64,000 nucleotides of DNA from Pseudomonas brassicacearum subsp. brassicacearum. GTDB lineage: Bacteria > Pseudomonadota > Gammaproteobacteria > Pseudomonadales > Pseudomonadaceae. Positions 38,609 through 45,344 of the stretch are shown here, in pieces. The notes beneath the pieces are model-generated. The model had not been told where the DNA came from. It made no database searches and saw only the letters and a program-made list of their open reading frames with translations. The stretch lies in assembly GCF_008801605.1 (NCBI RefSeq), contig NZ_VZPJ01000005.1:62001-126000 (forward strand). The letters run 5' to 3'. Position 1 is the first letter of the stretch. Each line of letters begins with the position of its first letter. The translations under genes were made by a program, and so were the position numbers.

Positions 38609-38660
38609 AAGGTTCACTCCCACAAAGGTTCACTCCCACAGAGGTTCACTCCCACAGAGG
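38601..38660. repeat. 16-base tandem repeat, 3.75 copies
   Basis: The unit CTCCCACAAAGGTTCA starts at 38601, 38617, 38633 and 38649 (last copy partial). The third and fourth copies carry CAGAGG instead of CAAAGG. It appears to have grown from the outer end of the REP half-site. Confidence 0.9.
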
Positions 38661-38667
38661 GACGGTG

Positions 38668-39165
38668 TCAGTCTGAGGGCTTGGCTCTTCGGGCCTTGAA
38701 GAACTCACTCAGCACGGTGCTGCATTCCTCCGCCAGCACCCCGCCCTCGTACATCACCCGATGGTTCAGGAAACCCTGGCTGAAGAACTGCCCCTGGCTC
38801 TGCACGATGCCGGCCTTGGGCTCCAGGGCGCCGTAGACGACCCGGGCGATACGCGAATGGACGATCAGGCCAGCGCACATGCTGCATGGCTCCAACGTCA
38901 CATACAGCGTGCTGCCGGGCAGGCGATAGTTGCTCACCGCCTGGGCGGCGGCGCGGATGGCGACCATTTCCGCATGGGCACTGGGGTCGTGGCCGCTGAT
39001 GGGGCAGTTGAAGCCGCGCCCGATGATCTCGCCGTCCTGCACCAGCACTGCGCCCACCGGCACTTCGCCCAGGGCTGCGCCTTGTGCGGCGAGGGCCAGG
39101 GCTTCGCGCATGAAGTCCTGGTCACGGCTGCGGTCGATGATCCTGGCAGGGCGAATCTGGCGCAT
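38668..39165 (-). CDS. tadA: tRNA-specific adenosine deaminase
   Basis: A 165-residue deaminase (E. coli 167). The zinc and proton-shuttle residues are HAE at 64-66 and PCSMC at 93-97. It deaminates A34 to inosine in tRNA-Arg(ACG). The ATG at 39163-39165 overlaps the stop of the multicopper oxidase gene by one base (TGATG). So tadA is probably translated from the same message, although the functions are unrelated. An internal Met at residue 19 is a less likely start. Confidence 0.94.
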   Translation of the reverse strand: MRQIRPARIIDRSRDQDFMREALALAAQGAALGEVPVGAVLVQDGEIIGRGFNCPISGHDPSAHAEMVAIRAAAQAVSNYRLPGSTLYVTLEPCSMCAGLIVHSRIARVVYGALEPKAGIVQSQGQFFSQGFLNHRVMYEGGVLAEECSTVLSEFFKARRAKPSD

Positions 39166-40541
39166 CAAGCCACCTCGATGGCGGCCATCAGGCCGGTTTC
39201 CATGTGGTCGATCACATGGCAGTGGAACATCCACACGCCTGGATTATCCGCCACCAGCGCCACCTGCGCCCGTTCGTTCTTGCCCAGCAGGTAAGTGTCG
39301 GTGAAATACGGCACGACCTTGTGCCGGTTCGACGCGATCACCTTGAAACTCATGCCGTGCAAATGGATCGGGTGCTGGTACTGGGTCATGTTCTTCAATT
39401 CGAAAATGTAGCTCTGGCCTTTCTTCAGCGTGGCGATCGGCCGGTCGGCGCAGGTCTTGTCGGTGATGTCCCAGGCCTTGCCGTTGATCTGCCACAGGCT
39501 CGGCGGCTTGCCATTGTCGACATTGACCGACACCGAGCCGACCCATTCGAAATTGAAGTTGAGTTTTTCGGCATTGGCCAGGTCCGGCTCCGACACCGGG
39601 TTGGGCGGCAGCGCCGGCGGCCATTGGCTCGGCGCGTCACTGTTAGGCACCGAACGCAGGGTGCCCAGGCGCACCGGGCCATTGCGCAACGACAACTCTT
39701 CACCGGCTGGCGGTGCCTTGATCGCCAGGCAAATGCGCATGCCCGGGCCGAGCCAGTATTCCTTGCCCAACGGGCGCGGTTCGATGGGGTTGCCGTCCAG
39801 CGCATAGATCTGCGCTTCTACGCCTGGGATGTTGATGCGATACGTCAGGGTGTTGTCCAGGTTGAGCAAGCGCACCCGGGTGATCTGCCCGGCCGGCAGG
39901 TCAATCACCGCTTGCGCCACGCCGTTGATGGTCGCCAGCCGGCCGGCCGTGCCACCACGCGCCGCTTCACGGGGAATGCTGAACGCGACGAACTCGCCCT
40001 GCTCGTCCACATGCCAGCTCTTGAGGCTCAGGGTCTGCTCGTATTTGAAGCCGGTGGGCTCACGCTCTTCGATGATCAACGGTCCCACCAGCCCCCGCCC
40101 AAGCTCTTCGCTGCTGTTGACGTGAGGGTGATACCAATAGCTGCCGGCGTCTGGCACACGGAACTTGTAATCGAAATACTCGCCCGGCAACACCGGCAAT
40201 TGCGAGACATACGGCACGCCGTCCATCTCCAGCGGCAAACGGATCCCGTGCCAATGAATGGTGGTGGCGACCGGCAGGTGATTGATAAAGCGTACCCGCA
40301 ACCATTCGCCCTGGCGCACCCGCAGCTCGGTGCCCGGCGCCGAGGGGCCAAACGCCCAGGCCTGGGTCTTGTGCCCGGCCACCAGCTCGACGTCCAGCGG
40401 AGCGGCGATCAATTCATAGTCATGACCGGCCTCGGCATCGGCGCGCTTGCCCAACCAATACCGTGACGCACCTCCCGCACCCACGCCAACGACAACAAGA
40501 CCGGCCAGGCCACCGAGTATTTGGCGACGGGTAAAGGACAT
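39165..40541 (-). CDS. Multicopper oxidase, Tat-exported
   Basis: A 458-residue three-cupredoxin oxidase. The signal peptide carries a twin-arginine motif (FTRRQILGGLAGLVVV), so it is exported folded. All four copper-binding strings are present: TTIHWHGIRL, YWYHPHV, HPIHLHG and HCHVIDHMETGL. The last contains the type 1 Cys and the trinuclear-site His pair. There is no methionine-rich insert like that of CueO. Family members oxidise phenols, metals (Cu(I), Mn(II)) or other reductants; the substrate is not evident. Confidence 0.9.
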   Translation of the reverse strand: MSFTRRQILGGLAGLVVVGVGAGGASRYWLGKRADAEAGHDYELIAAPLDVELVAGHKTQAWAFGPSAPGTELRVRQGEWLRVRFINHLPVATTIHWHGIRLPLEMDGVPYVSQLPVLPGEYFDYKFRVPDAGSYWYHPHVNSSEELGRGLVGPLIIEEREPTGFKYEQTLSLKSWHVDEQGEFVAFSIPREAARGGTAGRLATINGVAQAVIDLPAGQITRVRLLNLDNTLTYRINIPGVEAQIYALDGNPIEPRPLGKEYWLGPGMRICLAIKAPPAGEELSLRNGPVRLGTLRSVPNSDAPSQWPPALPPNPVSEPDLANAEKLNFNFEWVGSVSVNVDNGKPPSLWQINGKAWDITDKTCADRPIATLKKGQSYIFELKNMTQYQHPIHLHGMSFKVIASNRHKVVPYFTDTYLLGKNERAQVALVADNPGVWMFHCHVIDHMETGLMAAIEVA

Positions 40542-40644
40542 GAACGCAACCACCTATTGAATCCGCGGCGAACCGTTGGGCCCGCAAAAGGCGAATACGA
40601 TACACCCGCAGATGAGAAACGGTAAGGGCTGTAAAAATGAAAAA

Positions 40645-40667
40645 ACCTATAGAAATTATCCACAGGT
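40645..40667 (-). terminator. Weak hairpin after the AraC gene containing TTATCCACA
   Basis: ACCT/AGGT arms enclose ATAGAAATTATCCAC; on the minus strand a T run follows (TTTTTTC). It is 98 bases past the AraC-family stop. The loop has a perfect DnaA-box sequence at 40656-40664, also seen in the guaA terminator. Confidence 0.4.
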
Positions 40668-40764
40668 CTTCTCAGTCCCTATCAGCTCAACTTTCAGGGT
40701 TTCGACATCTCGGGCGCTTGATGTTGGTACCACCCCTGTGTTCCAAAGGTGACCTCCGGAAAGC

Positions 40765-41583
40765 TTAAATCCCGTCCCGCAATTCACGTGGCGACAGCCC
40801 ATAGCGTGAGCGGAAGCGCACTGCAAAACGTGAGGCCGAGGCGTAACCACAGGCCCCGGCAATTTCACCGATCGGCCGAGAAGTGGTCTGCAGCCATTGC
40901 AACGCGGTCGCCAATCGAACGCCCTCCAGAATATTGCGGAAACTGTCCTCCTCATTCGCCAACTGGCGACGCAACGTCGACTCCCCCAGGTTCAGGTGCT
41001 GTGCGACATCCGCCACCGTCCAGTCTCTCTCCGGGCTGCCCATTACCAACTGCTGCACACGTTCGCAAAGTGGATCGTTGCGCCCCATCAGCAAGGGGCC
41101 GAGTTGGCCGCCAAGGCACAGGCCCAGGAGAACCGCTTCCCCATAATGTGTGCGTAACACCTGGGGGGCGTCATCCCTGATAGCAGTCAGCAACTGATCC
41201 CATGCCTGTATCGTGTGCCTGTCCAGGGGAACGCATAGATCACTCTTCAGTGCACCGCGACGGCTCATGATCTGCTGGCTATAACGGGTACTGAAGCTGC
41301 GCAATGTCGAGGCGGGAAAGGTCACCGCATCGGCGATGTAGTGGCCGTGGAGACCGGGCAGGTTTGAGAGACCCAACTCGCGCCCGGCCGGCATCAGTAT
41401 CAGATGTTGCGGCCCGGCGCGCATCTCCCGGCCATCCCACTGCAACAGCTTTTCCCCTTGGCGCACTCGACACAAAGTCGTCACGAACACCGGCACCCTT
41501 GACAAGGTCAGGGGCTGGCGCGCCCGAATGACACACGCATCGATAATGCTCTCCCGGTGCTGTATGCCCTCACAAGGGTGCAT
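40765..41583 (-). CDS. AraC-family transcriptional regulator
   Basis: A 272-residue regulator. The N-terminal part (to about 165) is a cupin-like sensor; the C-terminal part has two HTH units, VADVAQHLNLGESTLRRQL and IGEIAGACGYASASRFAVRF, and ends RSRYGLSPRELRDG. It lies five bases after the PEBP gene on the same strand, so the two are likely co-transcribed. The ligand and targets are not evident. Confidence 0.9.
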   Translation of the reverse strand: MHPCEGIQHRESIIDACVIRARQPLTLSRVPVFVTTLCRVRQGEKLLQWDGREMRAGPQHLILMPAGRELGLSNLPGLHGHYIADAVTFPASTLRSFSTRYSQQIMSRRGALKSDLCVPLDRHTIQAWDQLLTAIRDDAPQVLRTHYGEAVLLGLCLGGQLGPLLMGRNDPLCERVQQLVMGSPERDWTVADVAQHLNLGESTLRRQLANEEDSFRNILEGVRLATALQWLQTTSRPIGEIAGACGYASASRFAVRFRSRYGLSPRELRDGI

Positions 41584-41588
41584 CGTGT

Positions 41589-42128
41589 TTAACGTCCGTA
41601 AGTTGAAGTAATGGTCGCTTTGGCCAAGGCGTTGGCATTGAGCATGTACCCTACCAACGCCCCGCTGGCCTGGTTGTCGAGCGCTAGCTTATCGACTTTC
41701 AATGCCCATACGGTGAATTGATAGCGATGGGGTTTATCCCCTACTGGAGGACAGGCGCCGCCAAACTCGGATTGACCAAAGTCAGTTCGCCCTTGAACTG
41801 CACCGGCAGGCAAACTTGGCCCTGCCCCTCTTGGCAGGCTATGGACAGAAGCGGGCAGGTTAAAGACCGTCCAATGCCACCAACCGCTACCCGTCGGCGC
41901 ATCGGGATCGTAGACCGTGATCGCGTAGCTTTTAGTGCCGGTGGGGGCGTATATCCAGGAAAGCTGCGGGGAGGTGTTGCCGCCTTCGCAACCGAAGCCT
42001 TGGAACACTTCCCGCCGGGTCAATGGGCGATTGTCAGCAATGTCCTGGCTGGTCAGTGAAAAGTCGGCGGCATGTCCACTGAATACCACAGCCATGGAAA
42101 GTGCAGGCAGGATTGATCTGATGTTCAT
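41589..42128 (-). CDS. YbhB/YbcL-type phosphatidylethanolamine-binding (PEBP) family protein, exported
   Basis: A 179-residue protein with a signal peptide (cleavage near GHA-AD, residue 20). PEBP marks are TSPQLSW, ITVYDPDAPTGSGWWHW and the C-terminal PPVGDKPHRYQFTVWAL, which form the anion-binding pocket. The bacterial family is related to eukaryotic RKIP, but its bacterial function is not settled. It shares a transcript with the AraC regulator downstream. Confidence 0.9.
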   Translation of the reverse strand: MNIRSILPALSMAVVFSGHAADFSLTSQDIADNRPLTRREVFQGFGCEGGNTSPQLSWIYAPTGTKSYAITVYDPDAPTGSGWWHWTVFNLPASVHSLPRGAGPSLPAGAVQGRTDFGQSEFGGACPPVGDKPHRYQFTVWALKVDKLALDNQASGALVGYMLNANALAKATITSTYGR

Positions 42129-42263
42129 CGCGACTCCGTTTGAGGCTGAAAATGAAGCCAGAGTCTAGGTTGAACGCCAAATGGTCAGTGTGCCGAAACG
42201 CTCGACAATTGTGCCGAAATGCTCGATATCCGGAAGAGAGCACCATCGCCCCACTCGAAGCCG

Positions 42264-42659
42264 CTAGTGCGTCGGGTTACCGCGTGGCATGAAAAAAGCC
42301 AGCGCCACCGCGGCAATGAACAGCGCCGGCACATCGCCGAGTAAATGCCCCATATGCCGGGTCCCATCCATCTCGACGTCGAAGGACTGCACGGCCATGA
42401 TCGCGCCGTGCACGATGCTCGACCATACCGTGAACCAGATCAGGCTCAGGTGTTTCATCGGATCGCGCGACGCCTTCAGCAGGAACACTCCGAGGGTGGC
42501 GTAGATTCCGACAATCATCAGCGGATAGTGGGAATGGCCGCTGTGCCACGCCCAGCCAGACGGCCACAGGTTCATCAGCGGCCAGAACGCGAAGACGGCG
42601 ATCAGGCCGACAACGATCAAAACCATACGCAAGGCGGCGAGTCGTTGGGTGTCGTTCAT
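42264..42659 (-). CDS. Small four-helix membrane protein of unknown function
   Basis: A 131-residue protein with about four hydrophobic segments (LRMVLIVVGLIAVFAFWPL, YPLMIVGIYATLGVFLL, LIWFTVWSSIVHGAIM and ALFIAAVALAFF). Conserved-looking His residues lie in HSGHSHY and RHMGHLLGD. AAGGAG lies upstream of the ATG at 42657-42659. It resembles Pseudomonas proteins of a DUF6632-like group, but I am not certain of the family. It is divergent from nothing; both neighbours run the same way. Confidence 0.65.
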   Translation of the reverse strand: MNDTQRLAALRMVLIVVGLIAVFAFWPLMNLWPSGWAWHSGHSHYPLMIVGIYATLGVFLLKASRDPMKHLSLIWFTVWSSIVHGAIMAVQSFDVEMDGTRHMGHLLGDVPALFIAAVALAFFMPRGNPTH

Positions 42660-42783
42660 GGCTGGCTCCTTGTTTCGGCGTGGCTGTCGCCGCAATGGGT
42701 GCCAGGAGTATAGAACGCGCCTGTAACGCACACCGGCCACCCCATGCCGTCAGTCGCCTGGGCCCTCCCGAGCGACTTGTCGA

Positions 42784-44769
42784 TCATCCAGCCTCGCTCA
42801 CCCGCTCCAGCCAGGCCTTGTGCGCAGCACTGGTATCGTCGGGCAAGTGGCGCAGGTAAGCCTGTAGCTCCACCTGCATACCGAACACCTTCCATATCAA
42901 CGGCGCCAAGCGCGATGCAGGGTTGCCCGCCTGCTCCAACTCGCGCAGCCACTGCAGGCTGCGCTCCTTGTATTCGGCGAGTACGTCCGACTGGTAATCG
43001 TGGGCCTTGCCCAACCCGGAGATGTACATCAGCTTGGCGACCTCCACCGTGGGCCAATGAAGGGCCATGTTGAGCGGCCAGTCGAGCATGGCACGCTCCC
43101 CCCACATCGCGGATTTGGGCATGCGCCCGTTCGCCAGCAGCGTCAACATGAAGGCCTGGCCCAGCTCGGTCAGGTAGACCGGCAGGACCTCGGCGGTGGG
43201 GTGCAGGTAGAACGAATCCACGGGCGTCTCGCGACTCAGGCCAATGCGCGCAAGCAAGCGCTGCTCAAGGTCAAGTACCAGCGCACCGATATCAGCCTTC
43301 ACCGCGCTGCCGCTTTCGGTAGTTTGCCTGGTGCGGGTCGCGCAGTCCCAGAGGCTCAGGGAAAGCTGCCATTGGGCTTGATCACCCTCACCCGAACAGC
43401 CGATCTCGCCGGTGATGAAGGACTTCATCGTCGGCGGCACGATATCGAAAAGCGCTTGGCCGTCGGCTTCACACCCCGACAGCACCGGGCCGCCGCCTTC
43501 CACGATTTGGATATAGCAAGTGCCTACATGGTCGCTCCAGTAGTGCACGGCTTCGGCCAGGTATAGAGGAATCGCGCGCGAGAAGCGTCCCAGTTCATCC
43601 TCCCGTTGCGATTCGGCGCGTACTGCCCCGTCTGTGCTTTTGGACAGCGCGAAGAAACCGATTTCCGATGCCCCTTCCGGTTTCTGCGCGAAGAACCAAT
43701 CGGCGTTGCGCAAACCGTAGTGCCAGATCGGCTGGCTCAATGCCAACGTCGCGAACTGCAGGTTTTCAGGATCCACCGGCACGCCTTGGGCGTCCTGCTT
43801 GTGCATTTGCTGGAAGGCTTGGGCAAACTGGTCGAGCTGGCTTTTGATCGGCGCAAAACCCAGGGCATACAGGCGGGCGAGCAGCGCCTCGCCTTCGGCC
43901 GCTTGGCCAAGTTCCTGATAGGCGCGCAGCAAGTTGATACCGGCCATGGGGTCGTGTTTGTGCTCATCGTAGACGGGCTCGACCAACTCGATGATCAGTG
44001 GAATCTGGCCGTTGTTACCCAAGTCGCCCGAGATCATCATCAGCGCGCTGCCGTCGAACGTACCCGCCGTCAGCACCTGCGTGTAAAACACGCGTGCCGA
44101 TTCGACATCCTTCTGTTCCAGGCAATGACGCGCCAGCCACAAGGGCGCACGCCAACTGCCGGGTAACGCAGCCACGGTACGCAGTGCTTCGAGATAACCC
44201 GCCTCGCCGGCCTTTTCCCGCTGAATGGCCGCCCACCACAACAGGCCATTCTCTTGATTCGGGTCGGCTTGAACCGCGTGCCAAAGCGTTTCGTCGGCAA
44301 GCGCCTGCTCGCCTCGGTCGCTGAAGACCTTGGCCAGGTTGGTCAGCAAGGTGCCTGTCGCGCCCACTTTCGCCATCCCCGTGCGCAGCGCGTTTTCGGC
44401 GGCAGCGAGTTGGCCGTTCTCCAGCAACACAATGCCCTGGATGACATGGCTGCGCTCGGGATTGCTGTCGATCTCGACCAGTTGTGCCGCGGCCGGGATC
44501 AAGTCAGCGACAAAACCATCATTCAAACCCGAGATGATCAGGCTGTAGAGCTCGTCGGCAGAATTCCATTTCTCTCGCAGGTTTGGCAGGAAGACGTTGT
44601 TGCGCCACTCGTTGCGGGTGATCTGCATCTCGCGACCGTAGCTGTCGTAGACCGTGATCAATTCACTCTCGTCCGGCTGGGGCGGTGGCGCGTCAGTGTG
44701 CGCGGAAGAAACCGGTGTCGACGTGCTGGATTTCTTGCCGCTCAGAGCGGACAGGATGCGTTTGAACAT
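42784..44769 (-). CDS. Large TPR-containing protein of unknown function
   Basis: A 661-residue protein with no signal peptide. Residues about 1-45 are a flexible Ser/Pro/Thr-rich tail with a basic start (MFKRILSALSGKK). Residues about 75-320 have repeating helix pairs typical of tetratricopeptide repeats, such as IQGIVLLENGQLAAAENAL, LAKVFSDRGEQALADETL and LLRAYQELGQAAEGEAL. The C-terminal half (about 340-661) has no family that I recognise; it includes CYIQIVEGGGPVLSG and a Trp-rich block. No ribosome-binding site is obvious. It lies alone between the small membrane protein and the trehalose operon. Confidence 0.6.
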   Translation of the reverse strand: MFKRILSALSGKKSSTSTPVSSAHTDAPPPQPDESELITVYDSYGREMQITRNEWRNNVFLPNLREKWNSADELYSLIISGLNDGFVADLIPAAAQLVEIDSNPERSHVIQGIVLLENGQLAAAENALRTGMAKVGATGTLLTNLAKVFSDRGEQALADETLWHAVQADPNQENGLLWWAAIQREKAGEAGYLEALRTVAALPGSWRAPLWLARHCLEQKDVESARVFYTQVLTAGTFDGSALMMISGDLGNNGQIPLIIELVEPVYDEHKHDPMAGINLLRAYQELGQAAEGEALLARLYALGFAPIKSQLDQFAQAFQQMHKQDAQGVPVDPENLQFATLALSQPIWHYGLRNADWFFAQKPEGASEIGFFALSKSTDGAVRAESQREDELGRFSRAIPLYLAEAVHYWSDHVGTCYIQIVEGGGPVLSGCEADGQALFDIVPPTMKSFITGEIGCSGEGDQAQWQLSLSLWDCATRTRQTTESGSAVKADIGALVLDLEQRLLARIGLSRETPVDSFYLHPTAEVLPVYLTELGQAFMLTLLANGRMPKSAMWGERAMLDWPLNMALHWPTVEVAKLMYISGLGKAHDYQSDVLAEYKERSLQWLRELEQAGNPASRLAPLIWKVFGMQVELQAYLRHLPDDTSAAHKAWLERVSEAG

Positions 44770-44980
44770 AAGGGCAGTGACACCGTTTCTGAGTTTGTCG
44801 GCACGGTGTTCTTGGGATGGAAGTTTGCAGTCTTGTTGTGAGCGGCCGACAGCTTTGCGCATTCACTTGCAGAGAGCGACGGACAAACGTGGACAAGCCA
44901 AGAGCAACGATGGGGAAGTTGGCATTTAAGCACAATTTAAAACCCGACTTTGCGCAGAGCCTGGGCGTTGATCGTTCCCC

Positions 44981-45023
44981 CGTGGCGAGGGGATTTATCC
45001 CCGTTGGGCTGCGCAGCAGCCCC
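44981..45023. repeat. Second-class REP-like repeat
   Basis: GTGGCGAGGGGATTTATCCCC followed by a GGGCTGC/GCAGCCC hairpin; the core recurs at 31203-31220. It lies in the 285-base gap between the TPR gene and the EIIB-like gene, which otherwise shows nothing. Confidence 0.75.
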
Positions 45024-45054
45024 AGAACCGTCTTCGCGGTGTGCCAGCTTCGGT

Positions 45055-45342
45055 TCAGCCTCGCAAACCAGTGATCAGATGCACCACACCGTTGTCCAGC
45101 GTCATCACGCCTGCCACACCGGCGGCACTCAAGCCCATCCGATCGATCCGCGCCACATCCCGCAGTTCCACCCGCAGCCGCGTCAGTGCCACGGGCTGAT
45201 GGGTCTTGAGGTTTTCCGCACCGCCCAACGCAGCGATGATAGCCGGCGCCAGCCCATCTACCGAGGCCGGTCGCTTGGGCTCTTCCGGCACCAGGTCCGG
45301 GGTCAGGGCTTTCCAGAATGCCTGTTGCAGTTTGTCGAACAT
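45055..45342 (-). CDS. Stand-alone PTS EIIB-like protein lacking the phosphorylated Cys
   Basis: A 95-residue soluble protein. From about residue 30 it matches the glucose-type EIIB fold: IIAALGGAENL, LTRLRVEL and GAAGV-like/GVMTLDNGVVHLI strands. The active-site Cys normally precedes xTRLRV (as Cys28 in the neighbouring TreP, HCVTRLR); here that position is Ala52 (PVALTRLR, codon GCA). It could not accept phosphate in the usual way. GGAG lies eight bases before the ATG at 45340-45342. It is the last gene of the trehalose operon, three bases after the EI fusion gene, so a regulatory or structural role is possible. Confidence 0.8.
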   Translation of the reverse strand: MFDKLQQAFWKALTPDLVPEEPKRPASVDGLAPAIIAALGGAENLKTHQPVALTRLRVELRDVARIDRMGLSAAGVAGVMTLDNGVVHLITGLRG

Positions 45343-45344
45343 GT

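Noticed and set aside
38601..38660. Possible CRISPR array
   Set aside because: The 16-base repeats are adjacent without spacers and derive from a REP; no cas gene is near.
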